DNA from: AV69 sp963742315
Lineage (GTDB): Bacteria; Verrucomicrobiota; Verrucomicrobiia; Chthoniobacterales; UBA10450
Direction of reading: 5' to 3'
DNA length: 64,000 nucleotides
Assembly (NCBI GenBank): GCA_963742315.1
Contig: CAVULE010000013.1
Location: 62,001 to 126,000, forward strand
Shown: positions 1 to 8,723 of the stretch, one piece after another
How the letters are laid out: every line of letters starts with the position of its first letter
Numbering within the stretch: position 1 is the stretch's first letter
Notes under the pieces: generated by a model
The model's input: the letters and a program-made list of their open reading frames with translations, nothing else
Database searches by the model: none
Told to the model about the DNA's origin: nothing
Program-made: the position numbers and the translations under genes

Positions 1-380
1 TTCTTCCAATCGCCATTATCAGTATCCTGGCCGTGTTTGGATTCCCAGTCGCAATTGTCGCCGTCATTATGTTCAGCAGTTGGGCCAGGACGCGTTCGCT
101 GCATCGCACCGTGCGGATGATGGTGGAGAAAGGTCAGCCGGTCCCGCCGGAGTTACTCTCGTCGCCCGCGGCGGCGCCGGTAATCGTGCGCCCGTGGTAC
201 GATTTGCGCCGCGGCATCGTCCTCGTCTCGGTCGGCGTGGGTGTAGTCATGTTTTTTGGAATTAGTGCCGGTTGGGATAACGGCGTCTGGGCACTTGGTT
301 TGATTCCCGGCTTGATAGGTCTGGGTTATCTGCTGGCGTGGCGGCTTGCTTATCGCGACGAGAAAGCGTTGAAACAATGA
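1..380 (+). CDS. small membrane protein, DUF6249-like, 5' partial
   Basis: The reading frame is open from the first bases of the window. The residues before the first GTG (position 33) are hydrophobic and continuous with a membrane segment (FPVAIVAVIMF), so the true start lies upstream. The visible part has three membrane stretches: the N-terminal one, one around residues 60-78 after a proline-rich loop, and one around 85-105. The layout of a first helix, a short basic stretch (RTRSLHRTVRMM), a Pro-rich loop and two more helices matches the DUF6249 type often found immediately before ECF sigma factors. The gene ends 1 base before the sigma factor start and is probably co-transcribed with it. 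Function unknown; the family call is from memory of architecture. Confidence 0.6.
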   Translation, partial: LPIAIISILAVFGFPVAIVAVIMFSSWARTRSLHRTVRMMVEKGQPVPPELLSSPAAAPVIVRPWYDLRRGIVLVSVGVGVVMFFGISAGWDNGVWALGLIPGLIGLGYLLAWRLAYRDEKALKQ

Positions 381-381
381 T

Positions 382-915
382 GTGGAGCTGACCGATGCCG
401 ACCTGCTCGCGCGAGTTATTGTTGATGGTGACCAGCACGCTTTTGGCGAGCTGGTTCGCCGCCATCAATCGCCCGTGCGCGGTCTTTTGCGCCAGTTGGT
501 GCGGGCCGACCTGGAACTGGCCGACGATCTCGCCCAGGAAACGTTCATTCGGGCTTACAAAAATATCCGGAGTTTCCGAGGCGAAGCGAAATTCTCCACC
601 TGGCTTTATCGAATCGCTTACAACGTTTTCCGCGAGAATGCCCGCAAACGCAAAGAGCTTGTCGGAATCGATGAAGAGCGGTTGCAGGCCGAGGTCGATC
701 CACAAACGACTGATCCCGGGTTGCGTCACGATCTCATGAATGCGCTGGCTAACTTACCGTTACATGAGCGCACGGCCGTCACGCTTTGTTGCCAGAATGG
801 GTTATCTCACGACGAAGCGGCCCGCGTCCTCGATATTCCGCTTGGGACGGTGAAGACGAATGTCTTGCGCGGACGCGAGAAATTGAAGAAAATGCTAGCG
901 GCCTGGGCCACCTAA
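382..915 (+). CDS. ECF-type RNA polymerase sigma factor (sigma-70 family)
   Basis: A 177-residue protein with the two domains of an extracytoplasmic-function sigma factor. Region 2 spans about residues 10-85 and includes DDLAQETFIRAYKNI and FSTWLYRIAYNVFRE, which recognise the -10 element and core polymerase. Region 4 spans about 120-172 and includes LPLHERTAVTL and the helix-turn-helix DEAARVLDIPLGTVKTNV, which recognises the -35 element. Start is GTG at 382, because the ATG at 377 runs into a stop within five codons. The next gene begins 1 base after the stop, as expected for a sigma/anti-sigma pair. The regulon cannot be read from this sequence. Confidence 0.93.
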   Translation: MELTDADLLARVIVDGDQHAFGELVRRHQSPVRGLLRQLVRADLELADDLAQETFIRAYKNIRSFRGEAKFSTWLYRIAYNVFRENARKRKELVGIDEERLQAEVDPQTTDPGLRHDLMNALANLPLHERTAVTLCCQNGLSHDEAARVLDIPLGTVKTNVLRGREKLKKMLAAWAT

Positions 916-916
916 A

Positions 917-1255
917 ATGAACGATCCACTCGATAATTTACTCGATGCGCGATTGCGTGACGAGACGCCCTATATCGACGATGCGGGCTTTACCGCCCGG
1001 GTGATGCAACAGCTTCCGCACCGGCGTTTCTCCTGGGGCGCGCAACGCGCTTTCATTATTTTCGCGGCAACTATCGTGTCGGTCGTGATCGCCTATTTCG
1101 CATCGGGCGAAGGAATGTTCGTGCATGATGCGTTTGCGCGGATGTCGGGTCTAAAACCGGTGCAATTGCTTCTTCTGATCCTGGCCTGTGGAACTGGAAT
1201 GACCATTGCCGGGCTTTGGGCTGCGCTTACGCGAACACGCGACATGACCATTTAA
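917..1255 (+). CDS. small membrane protein, possible anti-sigma factor
   Basis: A 112-residue protein starting 1 base after the ECF sigma gene, so almost certainly co-translated with it. It has a soluble, charged N-terminus (about residues 1-38) and two predicted membrane helices (about 43-62 and 80-102). A short cytoplasmic segment tied to the membrane and encoded behind an ECF sigma factor is the usual arrangement of an anti-sigma factor. I see no HxxxCxxC zinc anti-sigma motif, so the role rests on position and topology only. Confidence 0.6.
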   Translation: MNDPLDNLLDARLRDETPYIDDAGFTARVMQQLPHRRFSWGAQRAFIIFAATIVSVVIAYFASGEGMFVHDAFARMSGLKPVQLLLLILACGTGMTIAGLWAALTRTRDMTI

Positions 1256-1338
1256 GTCATCCCGAGCGAAGTCGAGGGATCTCGACGAAGTATCTTTAAG
1301 CTTTCACATCGGGATTCCTCGACTGCGCTTGGAATGAC
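1256..1338 (+). repeat. palindromic repeat E1 (GTCATCCCGAGC family)
   Basis: Imperfect inverted repeat. The left arm begins GTCATCCCGAGCGAAGTCGA; the right arm, read in reverse, begins GTCATTCCAAGCGCAGTCGA. The loop contains a CTTTAAGCTTT core also seen in E2 and E3. It sits between the converging sigma operon and ribF, where the RNA hairpin could act as a bidirectional terminator. Confidence 0.8.
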
Positions 1339-1343
1339 GGTCA

Positions 1344-2273
1344 TTACGCGGCGCAAAGCTCGCGCGCTTTCTTTACGTCAGCCGCAATTTGCTTTCCGAG
1401 CGCCTCGACGTTTTCGAATTTCTTCTCCGGCCGCAGGAACTGCACGAATTTTATTTCGATATCACCGCCGTAGATGTCGCGATGAAAATCGAGAAGATGA
1501 ACTTCGATCGTGCGCTCGGCCTCTTCGCCGGAAACAGTCGGTCGGAATCCCACATTGACGACACCGTGATGGAGCACGCCTTCGAACCAGGCCTCGACAA
1601 AGTAAACGCCGTTTGGGGGGAACTGTTCGCTGTGCGCACTCAAATTTGCCGTCGGAAAACCGATTTGCCGCCCCAGCTTTGAACCTTCCCTGACCGTGCC
1701 GAGAATGGTGTAGTCGCGTCCTAGCATTACGGCTGCGCCAGCAAAATCGCCGCGCTCAATCCGGGCGCGAATGGCGGTGCTGCTGACGACCGCTCCGTTC
1801 ACTTTCACTGGCGGGATTCCGACAACGTTGAAGTGATGCCGAGTACCGAGCTTGCGCAGGAGCGCGAGATTGCCGGCCCGATTTTTTCCGAATGACCATT
1901 CATGGCCGACACAAATTTCGCCCAGGCCCCTGGCGTTCTCGGTCAGTTGGGCAACGAAATCTTCCGCCTCGGTTTGGGCGAAATCTTTGTCGAAAGGAAT
2001 TATCAGGAGATGGCCGACTCCAAGAGCGCGAACCAACGCGATCTTATGCGGCGTGGAAGTAATGAGATGAGGCGGATTCTCTGGCCGCAAAACTTTGGCA
2101 GGATGTGGATCGAACGTGACAACAACCGGCGTTCCATCTTCAGAATGGGCATGCCGCGCAGAAGTGGAGATGACGGCTTGATGACCGAGGTGCACGCCGT
2201 CGAACGCGCCGATCGCGAGGAAAAGCGGACCGTCTAACTGCGCGAGACCGGCCGTGGAACGGAAGATTTCCAT
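1344..2273 (-). CDS. ribF: bifunctional riboflavin kinase / FAD synthetase
   Basis: A 309-residue protein of usual RibF length. The N-terminal adenylyltransferase domain (about 1-185) shows AIGAFDGVHLGHQAV, the TFDPHP segment and the C-terminal part SSTAIRARIERGDF. The C-terminal flavokinase domain (about 185-305) shows GRQIGFPTANL and the GVYFVEA strand. It phosphorylates riboflavin to FMN and adenylates FMN to FAD in the cytosol. It is the last gene of the nusA-infB-rbfA-nrnA-truB block, a position where ribF is found in many bacteria. Start ATG at 2273. The four-helix-bundle gene and its repeats separate it from truB. Confidence 0.96.
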   Translation of the reverse strand: MEIFRSTAGLAQLDGPLFLAIGAFDGVHLGHQAVISTSARHAHSEDGTPVVVTFDPHPAKVLRPENPPHLITSTPHKIALVRALGVGHLLIIPFDKDFAQTEAEDFVAQLTENARGLGEICVGHEWSFGKNRAGNLALLRKLGTRHHFNVVGIPPVKVNGAVVSSTAIRARIERGDFAGAAVMLGRDYTILGTVREGSKLGRQIGFPTANLSAHSEQFPPNGVYFVEAWFEGVLHHGVVNVGFRPTVSGEEAERTIEVHLLDFHRDIYGGDIEIKFVQFLRPEKKFENVEALGKQIAADVKKARELCAA

Positions 2274-2277
2274 CAGA

Positions 2278-2420
2278 AAAATGACGAATGACGCACGGGG
2301 AATACCGCAGAATGACGAAGCACGAATGACGAATGACGAAGGAATGACGAAATCCGAATGTCGAAAACGCAGCGCGATTCGTCATCCGTCATTCGGATTT
2401 GTTTCGTCATTCTCCTTGTT
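2278..2420. repeat. AATGACGAA / CGTCATTC short repeat cluster, downstream side
   Basis: A run of near-identical octamers (AATGACGAA and variants) on the plus strand from about 2278 to 2360, followed by the reverse-complement form (CGTCATTCGGATTTG) to 2420. The two halves form a long imperfect hairpin around 2345-2420 (GAATGACGAAATCCGAAT against its complement). It lies between ribF and the four-helix-bundle gene, and the same motif recurs at the other end of that gene. Confidence 0.75.
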
Positions 2421-2847
2421 TTCCGGTTCGCCAGATTTTGGCGAAGATCAGGTGCAACTCTCTGGCTTCCAGCCACAGCTCTCGCGCTTCGGGTTTTAGT
2501 TTTGGAACTGCGCGAACGGACATGCGCAGAAAAAATTTCGTCTCACGCGCTTCCTTTTTGCCGGTAGCAATGCACTTCAAGAATTCTCGTTTGGAAACCG
2601 AGTCATCGGCTTCGGTGTCATTCGCACCAACGCTCGTTCCAGCCCCGATTAATTGGGTAATGATTCGTTCTGTTACTGGATCGCGCGGAATCTTTTTCGC
2701 GAAATCAATGACCGCTTCTCCGAACCGCGCGGTTCGTTCTTCCAAATCGTAAACAGGCTTGGCCCTTGGTTCTTCACGAACGATCAACGTTTCGCCATCC
2801 AACCAAAACGCATCGTCGTGTTCACGCGTCCTTTTGGAGTTCGTCAT
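2407..2847 (-). CDS. four-helix-bundle protein (S23 / 23S rRNA intervening-sequence family)
   Basis: About 146 residues. The diagnostic middle section reads FGEAVIDFAKKIPRDPVTER, then QLIGAGTSVGANDTEAD, then EFLKCIATGKKEARETKFFL and a C-terminal helical segment EARELHLIFAKIW. This fits the TIGR02436-type four-helix-bundle family, whose members occur inside rRNA intervening sequences and as stand-alone genes; no biochemical role is established for the stand-alone ones. I chose ATG 2847 because GGAAG lies just upstream; ATG 2865 is in frame and embedded in the CGTCATTC repeat. The gene interrupts the truB-ribF spacing of an otherwise compact operon and is bracketed by repeats on both sides. Confidence 0.8.
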   Translation of the reverse strand: MTNSKRTREHDDAFWLDGETLIVREEPRAKPVYDLEERTARFGEAVIDFAKKIPRDPVTERIITQLIGAGTSVGANDTEADDSVSKREFLKCIATGKKEARETKFFLRMSVRAVPKLKPEARELWLEARELHLIFAKIWRTGKQGE

Positions 2848-2890
2848 TAGGACTTCCTTCGTCATTCGTCATTCGTGCTTCGTCATTCCG
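2848..2890. repeat. CGTCATTC repeat cluster, upstream side of four-helix-bundle gene
   Basis: Four partial copies of TTCGTCATTC within about 45 bases, immediately 5' of (and overlapping the alternative start of) the four-helix-bundle gene. Same motif and orientation class as the cluster at 2278-2420. Confidence 0.75.
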
Positions 2891-2891
2891 C

Positions 2892-3617
2892 TCACGCTCC
2901 CCGCATCCGGGAAACCTGCGGCAACGAAAGCACACGCGCGGCAATTTCGGACGGGTCGCCATTTTTGATCTGATCGACCGAGACCGCGTTCGCGACATCG
3001 AATCGCCCCGATTTCACTCGTCGGAGCGAATAGAGATGCGCGCCGCAACCGAGTTCCGCGCCAATGTCGTGTGCGTAAGTTCGAACATAAAAACCTTTGC
3101 TGCAGACAACGGTGAAATCGACTTTGGGCAAAGCGATTCGATCGATGGAGTAGCGGTAAACGTGCACTAACCGCGGCTCGCGTTCGACGATTTTTCCCTG
3201 GCGCGCGAGTTTGTAAAGTGGAACACCGGCGTGTTTGATGGCGGAGACCATTGGCGGGGTTTGATAAAAATCGCCACGAAATTTCTCAAACGCGGGGCGA
3301 ATGTTTCTTTCATCGAAGGCGGGCACCTCGCGCTGCTCAATGACTTCGCCCTCCTTGTCCTGTGTGCTCGTTGTTATCCCAAACATCATCGTCCCCGAAT
3401 ACTCCTTATCCTCAGCCATAAGGAGGTCCTGAATTTTTGTGCCGCGTCCGAGGGTGAGGAGGAGGAGACCGGTTGCGATCGGATCGAGCGTGCCGCAGTG
3501 ACCGACTTTCCGGATTTGCAAACGCCGCCGCACCAGCGCGACGACATCGTGCGATGTCATCCCTGCGGCCTTGTCCACGAGCAGAACGCCGTCAGGTGTT
3601 GCGCTCGATTGCTGCAC
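2892..3617 (-). CDS. truB: tRNA pseudouridine(55) synthase
   Basis: A 241-residue TruB. It isomerises U55 of the T-loop in elongator tRNAs. Visible motifs are DGVLLVDKAAGMTSHD near the N-terminus, the catalytic-Asp motif GHCGTLDPIATGLL (Asp in TLDP), TPPMVSAIKHAGVPLYKLAR, and YVRTYAHDIGAELGCGAHL. The C-terminus stops soon after the core, so the long PUA-type tail of some homologues is absent. Start is GTG at 3617, 26 bases inside the end of nrnA, which implies translational coupling. Confidence 0.96.
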   Translation of the reverse strand: MQQSSATPDGVLLVDKAAGMTSHDVVALVRRRLQIRKVGHCGTLDPIATGLLLLTLGRGTKIQDLLMAEDKEYSGTMMFGITTSTQDKEGEVIEQREVPAFDERNIRPAFEKFRGDFYQTPPMVSAIKHAGVPLYKLARQGKIVEREPRLVHVYRYSIDRIALPKVDFTVVCSKGFYVRTYAHDIGAELGCGAHLYSLRRVKSGRFDVANAVSVDQIKNGDPSEIAARVLSLPQVSRMRGA

Positions 3618-4581
3618 AAGCTTGTTCCACGATTTTTTTCTCTACTTCGGGCAATGTCCCGCGCACGCGTGCTCCGGCGGCGAGGACGTGGCCGCCACCA
3701 CCAAACTGGGTACAAATCGCGCAAACATCGACCGCTTCGTTTTTCGAGCGCATGCTGACGCGCACTTTTCCATCGGGCAGTTCTTCGAAGAAAATTGCCA
3801 CGATCACGCCGCGGATGGCCCGCAAATTATCGATCAATCCTTCGTTGTCTTCCGGAATCACGCCGAGGGCGAGGCCAGCGGCCTGGCTCAAGCTGAACCA
3901 CGCCAGTTTTCCGTCGCAGCCGAATTGCATCGTGCCCAATAGTTGGCGCAGTAATTCGATGCGCCGGCGCGGAAAATTTTCGTAAAGTAACTGGCTGATT
4001 CGCCCGACCTCGACTCCGCAACGAACCAGCTCCGCCGCGATCTCGAACGTGCGCACGGTTGTATTCGGGTACTGAAACGAACCGGTGTCGGTCGAGATTG
4101 CCGCGTAAAGGTTTTCCGCGATTTCCGGCGTGATCGGGAAATTTTGGTTCGTTAGGAATTCAAAAAGAATTTGGCCGGTCGCAGGTGCAGTCGGATCGAT
4201 GTAAACAAGATCACCGTAACGCGGATTACTCGGGTGATGATCGATATTGATCCAAAGTTTGGCACTGCCGACGGCGGCGGTGGCGGTGGTGCCGAGACGA
4301 TTCTGCACTGCGGTATCGAGCGCGATTGCGACGTCAAAATCTTCGGGCGCGCTCGGTGGTTGGGTTAACAATTCGGCCCGCGCCAGAAAATTATATTTCT
4401 CCAGCATTCCCTCTTCATTCCAGGCCCGGACTTCCTTGCCGAGTCCTTTCAGCGACAATGCGAGAGCCAGCGTGCTCCCGAGAGCGTCTCCATCTGGGCG
4501 GACATGACTCAGCACCGCGAATTTATTATGCTCGCGCACGACGCGACCAATTTCGGCAAATTTGGTGTCGCGCTCGTTCAC
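3592..4581 (-). CDS. nrnA: DHH-family phosphoesterase (NrnA-like oligoribonuclease / pAp phosphatase)
   Basis: A 329-residue protein with the DHH/DHHA1 architecture. The N-terminal DHH domain shows LSHVRPDGDALGS and INIDHHPSNPRYGD (the DHH triad that binds manganese). The C-terminal DHHA1 domain shows FGGGGHVLAAGARV. NrnA-type enzymes degrade very short RNA (nanoRNA) and dephosphorylate 3'-phosphoadenosine 5'-phosphate. A location between rbfA and truB is typical of the family. Start GTG at 4581 overlaps the rbfA stop (GTGA). Confidence 0.92.
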   Translation of the reverse strand: MNERDTKFAEIGRVVREHNKFAVLSHVRPDGDALGSTLALALSLKGLGKEVRAWNEEGMLEKYNFLARAELLTQPPSAPEDFDVAIALDTAVQNRLGTTATAAVGSAKLWINIDHHPSNPRYGDLVYIDPTAPATGQILFEFLTNQNFPITPEIAENLYAAISTDTGSFQYPNTTVRTFEIAAELVRCGVEVGRISQLLYENFPRRRIELLRQLLGTMQFGCDGKLAWFSLSQAAGLALGVIPEDNEGLIDNLRAIRGVIVAIFFEELPDGKVRVSMRSKNEAVDVCAICTQFGGGGHVLAAGARVRGTLPEVEKKIVEQACAAIERNT

Positions 4582-4925
4582 GCCTTGTTTTCGCGGCCCG
4601 AATCGATCTCCTGCATGATTTCGATGACACGTGTGCCGCGTTCGATCGAATCATCGAGATGGAAAACAAGGTGGGGGGTGTATTTCAAGACCACATGTTT
4701 CGCCAAGGCGGATTGCAAGGCGGCGCGATGCGCCTCGAGCTGACTGATTACGTCCGCCCCAGCCGTGCCAAGGACGCTGACGAAGACGTGTGCGTTTTTC
4801 AGATCGGAGGTGATATCCACCTGGTTGATGGTCACCAGGCCCGTTTCGAATTTCATTTCGCGTGTGATAATTCCACTGAGCTCGCGCTTGAGCACTTCAT
4901 TTACGCGCAATAATCGATGTTTCAT
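4578..4925 (-). CDS. rbfA: 30S ribosome-binding factor RbfA
   Basis: A 115-residue protein of family length. Visible features are the N-terminal segment RVNEVLKRELSGIITREMK, the central KH-like strand/helix VDITSDLKNAHVFVSVLG, and the C-terminal HLDDSIERGTRVIEIMQEID. RbfA helps mature the 16S rRNA 5' end in late 30S assembly and matters for cold adaptation. It is 92 bases downstream of infB, separated by palindromic repeat E2, and its stop overlaps the next start. Confidence 0.95.
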   Translation of the reverse strand: MKHRLLRVNEVLKRELSGIITREMKFETGLVTINQVDITSDLKNAHVFVSVLGTAGADVISQLEAHRAALQSALAKHVVLKYTPHLVFHLDDSIERGTRVIEIMQEIDSGRENKA

Positions 4926-4934
4926 ATAAACGCT

Positions 4935-5018
4935 GTCATCCCGACCGGAGTGGAGGGATCCCGCTGCGATACCTTTAAGTTAACTTCCATGGGATCCCTC
5001 GACTTCGCCCGGGACGAC
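4935..5018 (+). repeat. palindromic repeat E2 (GTCATCCCGAGC family)
   Basis: Left arm GTCATCCCGACCGGAGTGGA, right arm GGGATCCCTCGACTTCGCCC ending CGGGACGAC, with the shared CCTTTAAGTT core in the loop. It lies inside the operon between infB and rbfA and touches the infB stop codon, so if transcribed it would place a hairpin within the polycistronic message. Confidence 0.8.
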
Positions 5019-7273
5019 TACAATTTCTGTGCGATCTGCTCGAGCACGTAGCACTCGATAATGTCGCCCACCTGGTATTCGCTAAAATCTCCCAGCTTGA
5101 TTCCGCATTCGAGTCCCGAGCGCACCTCTTTTACGTCATCCTGGAACCGGCGCAGGGTGGCGAGACCGCCATCATAGACAGGTTGACGACGTCGCAGGAC
5201 CCGTGCTCGCGCCGTTCGCGCGATACGACCATCGGTGACGAGACATCCGGCCACGATCCCTCTACTCAACTGGAATATCTGTTTCACTTCGGCATGGCCA
5301 ATGACCGATTCGCGATGCTCCGGGTCGAGCAAGCCCGCCATTGCTTCTTTGATCTGATCGAGAAGCTCGTAAATGATCGAGTAAAGTTTGACCTGCACGC
5401 CTTCGTGTTTCGCAGCGGTTACGGCCATGTTTTCCACTTTGACATTGAAGCCGACGACGACGGCGTTGGACGCGCTCGCCAGTAGAATGTCGTTTTCCGA
5501 AATCGGCCCGACTCCAGCGTGGATTATTTCGAGATCCACTTTCTTGCTCTCGATTTGATTGAGCGCACCGGTCAGTGCCTCAAGTGAACCTTGCACGTCG
5601 GTTTTCAGGACGATGCGCAAAACCTTTATGCCATCGGCCGCCTCCAGCAATGTTTCGAGAGTTGCGCGCTGTGGCGTCGCCAATTTGCCCGCACGCTTCG
5701 ACTCCAGCCGTTCTTCGCTTAGTTGTTTGGCTTCGCGCTCGGAATCCATCACCAGCAGTTCGTCGCCAGCATTGGGCAGTCCGGTGAATCCAAGAACTTT
5801 CACCGGCGTCGACGGCCCGGCAGCCTTCACCGGTTGGCCGCGATCATCGATCAACGATTTCACTTTGCCACTGTAATCGCCGCAAATGAAGGCGTCGCCC
5901 ACTCGTAGGGTGCCCGTCTGGACAATGACGGTTGCGGTCGGCCCGCGCCCCGCTTCCACCTGCGCTTCAATAACAGTGCCGCGCGGCTTCGCGGTTGGCG
6001 ATGCTTTCAGCTCCATTACTTCGGCCTGCAACGTCATCATCTCGAGAAGTTGATCGATGTTAGTCCCCCGTGTCGCTGAAACTGGAACCGTGATGGTTTC
6101 GCCACCCCAATCTTCCGGTGTCAGCTCACGCTCCTGAAGTTGCTTCTTCACTCGATCGATGTTGGCCGAAGCCAGGTCGATCTTGTTTATCGCGACCATG
6201 ATTTTGACGTGCGGAGCCGCTTTGGCGTGATTGATTGCTTCAATCGTCTGCGGCATCAGCCCGTCATCGGCTGCAACCACCAGCACCACAATGTCGGTGA
6301 CCGATGCACCTCGCGCGCGCATCGCAGTGAATGCGGCGTGACCTGGAGTATCGAGAAAAGTAATCGGCTGGCCCTTATACTCCACGCGGTAGGCGCCGAT
6401 GTGCTGTGTAATCCCGCCCGCTTCGCCGGCAGCTACCCGCGTTTTCCGAATCGCATCCATCAGGGACGTTTTGCCGTGATCGACATGGCCCATGAAAGTG
6501 ATGATGGGCGCGCGGGGCTTGAGTTCCTCCTGTTTCGCCGGTTCCGGAGGTGGCGGAGCAACGATAACTTTTTCTTCCTTATGAACACCGCCGCCTTTTT
6601 CCCGGCGTTCTTTTTCCAAAACAAATCCGTGCTTCTCCGCAATCTTCGTCGCCACATCGGGCTCGATCGTCTGGTTGGCGTTTACAAAAATGTTGAAATC
6701 GACCATCAGCTCCTTGATCAGCTGGAAATTTTTTACCCCGAGCTGCGTGGCCAACTCTTTCACAATAATCGGCGGCTTGATTGTGATGACGTTCTTCGGT
6801 TCTTCCTCGATTGGTGGAGCAACTTCCGAGGCTTGTCCATCGGTTGATGAAACAGCAGCACCTTCGGCAACCGGAGCAGGAGCCGGAGGCGGTGGTTCGA
6901 CGACCGGCGGTGGCGGCGGGGCGGTGAGCCCCGGTTTCGCAACCAGTTTCGAAATCGGCGGCAAAATTGTTGTCCTGACCTTTGGAACGCCGTCTGCGGA
7001 CTTCGCTTTGGGTTTATCGATTAACGAAACCGATTCCATCTTGCTCACGGACTTAGGCTTCTCTTCGGTTGTCTCTGGCACCTCCCCAGTGACCCGAGCG
7101 GGCGCACCTTTCTCCTTTGCGGGCCCTATAGGGCGCTCCGGTTTTTCGGCAGCCTTTGTTTTGGACTCTTTAGCTTTAGGCGCCGTCTCTTTGTGAGGAA
7201 CAGACTTCGCCGGTCTGCGCGCAGTCGTTGCCGCTTTGCGCGCCGGCGATTTCGTCGTGCTTTTCGTTGCCAT
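5018..7273 (-). CDS. infB: translation initiation factor IF-2
   Basis: About 751 residues. A low-complexity Lys/Ala/Pro N-terminus (1-155) is followed by an IF2_N domain (about 165-220, LATQLGVKNFQLIKELM). The G domain starts with GHVDHGKT near residue 262, then DTPGHAAF (G3) and NKIDLA (G4). The C-terminal beta-barrels end in GLECGIKLGDFSEYQVGD, the usual IF-2 finish. It brings initiator fMet-tRNA to the 30S subunit. ATG 7273 is preferred over TTG 7285 because a GAGG Shine-Dalgarno sits 6 bases ahead of it. There is no ylxR/L7Ae gene between it and nusA. Confidence 0.97.
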   Translation of the reverse strand: MATKSTTKSPARKAATTARRPAKSVPHKETAPKAKESKTKAAEKPERPIGPAKEKGAPARVTGEVPETTEEKPKSVSKMESVSLIDKPKAKSADGVPKVRTTILPPISKLVAKPGLTAPPPPPVVEPPPPAPAPVAEGAAVSSTDGQASEVAPPIEEEPKNVITIKPPIIVKELATQLGVKNFQLIKELMVDFNIFVNANQTIEPDVATKIAEKHGFVLEKERREKGGGVHKEEKVIVAPPPPEPAKQEELKPRAPIITFMGHVDHGKTSLMDAIRKTRVAAGEAGGITQHIGAYRVEYKGQPITFLDTPGHAAFTAMRARGASVTDIVVLVVAADDGLMPQTIEAINHAKAAPHVKIMVAINKIDLASANIDRVKKQLQERELTPEDWGGETITVPVSATRGTNIDQLLEMMTLQAEVMELKASPTAKPRGTVIEAQVEAGRGPTATVIVQTGTLRVGDAFICGDYSGKVKSLIDDRGQPVKAAGPSTPVKVLGFTGLPNAGDELLVMDSEREAKQLSEERLESKRAGKLATPQRATLETLLEAADGIKVLRIVLKTDVQGSLEALTGALNQIESKKVDLEIIHAGVGPISENDILLASASNAVVVGFNVKVENMAVTAAKHEGVQVKLYSIIYELLDQIKEAMAGLLDPEHRESVIGHAEVKQIFQLSRGIVAGCLVTDGRIARTARARVLRRRQPVYDGGLATLRRFQDDVKEVRSGLECGIKLGDFSEYQVGDIIECYVLEQIAQKL

Positions 7274-7328
7274 CTTGTTCCTCAAAATTTTTGCTCATGG
7301 CTCTGAGCTCCTCAGCGGAGAGCCATAA

Positions 7329-8579
7329 CTACTGAGCGGGTTCGGGTTCCTTCACCGCTTCGTGGATTTCGCGAGCTTTCGCTTCGTCGATCCCCAAAAT
7401 ATCTACCAAATCCTGCACGTCGGCGTCACGCAATCCCTCGAGATTGGTAAATCCCGACTTCACCAACGTCGTCGCCTGTTCCCCGCTAATCGGTAATGCA
7501 GCCGACAAAGCCTGGGCCGCTTGCGCCACCTTTTGTTCGACCGCCGTGGTAGCTGAAGTGTCCTTTTGAATGTTGATTTCCCAGCCGGTCAATCGCGAAG
7601 TCAAGCGCGCGTTCTGTCCCTTTTTCCCAATCGCGAGAGAAAGCTGATCTTCATCGACCGCAATCGTCACACTCTTTTTCTCCGTATCGAAGGTCAGATT
7701 TTTCACCTTCGCCGGCTTCAAGGCCTCGAGCACAAATTCCTTCGGGTCCGAGCTCCAGCGAATGATGTCCACCTTCTCGTTATTGAGCTCGCGCACGATG
7801 TTTTTCACGCGCGATCCACGCATCCCCACGCACGCTCCCACCGGATCAACTTTTTCGTTGGCGCTCCAGACCGCGATCTTTGTTCGATAACCCGCTTCCC
7901 GCGCAATGCCACGGATCTCGACTGTGCCATCGGCAATTTCGCTCACCTCGAGTTCGAACAGACGCCGCACAAAATTCGGATGACTGCGAGACACGATAAT
8001 TTCCGGCCCGCGAATTCCATTGTCCACCGCCACGACGTAAGCGCGCAATCTGTCTCCAACATTGTAATCTTCCACCACTACGCGCTCCCGTTGCGGCATA
8101 ATCGCTTCGAATTTTCCCAGATCGAGAATCACATCCGAGCGATCGAAACGGCGCACCGTTCCGCTCACGATTTCGCCCGCGCGGTCCTTGAACTCCTCGT
8201 AAATCATTTCCTTCTCGACCTGGCGAATGCGCTGCATCATCGCCTGCTTGGCCGTCTGCGCGGCGATGCGTCCGAAATTTTTGGGCGTCACTTCCACCTC
8301 CACGACGTCGCCCACTTTTGCGTCTGGCTTGATTCGACGGGCTGCTGTTTCCGAAATTTCGTCCTGCGGATTCGTTACCTTGTCCGCCACGATCAAATTA
8401 GCGAGGGCGCGAATCTCACCGGTTTTCGGGTTAATATCGATGCGGAGTTCCCGCGAAGCGCTCACACTTTTCTTGGAAGCGGACAGCAATGCGTTCGAGA
8501 CGGCTTCGAGCAAAATCTCGCGCTTAATTCCGCGCTCACGCTCGAGATAATCCAGCATTGCAATAAATTCCGCGTTCAT
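7329..8579 (-). CDS. nusA: transcription termination/antitermination factor NusA
   Basis: 416 residues from ATG 8579 (the 17 codons upstream of it do not match the family N-terminus). Domains in order: the NusA N-terminal domain (FIAMLDYLERERGI...), S1 domain (about 130-200, GEIVSGTVRRFDRSDVILDL), KH1 (VGACVGMRGSRVKNIVREL), KH2 (LAIGKKGQNARLTSRLTGW) and one C-terminal helix-hairpin-helix repeat (LVDILGIDEAKAREI). It modulates pausing, termination and antitermination. It is first in the minus-strand operon, and no rimP is found upstream, where the neighbour is divergent. Confidence 0.97.
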   Translation of the reverse strand: MNAEFIAMLDYLERERGIKREILLEAVSNALLSASKKSVSASRELRIDINPKTGEIRALANLIVADKVTNPQDEISETAARRIKPDAKVGDVVEVEVTPKNFGRIAAQTAKQAMMQRIRQVEKEMIYEEFKDRAGEIVSGTVRRFDRSDVILDLGKFEAIMPQRERVVVEDYNVGDRLRAYVVAVDNGIRGPEIIVSRSHPNFVRRLFELEVSEIADGTVEIRGIAREAGYRTKIAVWSANEKVDPVGACVGMRGSRVKNIVRELNNEKVDIIRWSSDPKEFVLEALKPAKVKNLTFDTEKKSVTIAVDEDQLSLAIGKKGQNARLTSRLTGWEINIQKDTSATTAVEQKVAQAAQALSAALPISGEQATTLVKSGFTNLEGLRDADVQDLVDILGIDEAKAREIHEAVKEPEPAQ

Positions 8580-8723
8580 AAAAACAGCTCGAGACCGCCA
8601 GACAAAAAAGAGTGGGACACCAGCTCCCACTCCAACGTCGCGCGGTCTAGAGTCAGCTAATTTAATTTACTCTGGCTTTTCGTCAAGGTGATGGGGTTGG
8701 CGCGGAGTCCGTCCACCAAGCCC

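Noticed and set aside
6140..6847. 235-codon frame opposite infB
   Set aside because: Antisense shadow of the IF-2 G domain.
7566..8660. 364-codon plus-strand frame opposite nusA
   Set aside because: His/Arg/Phe-rich antisense shadow of a certain nusA; no recognisable domain.
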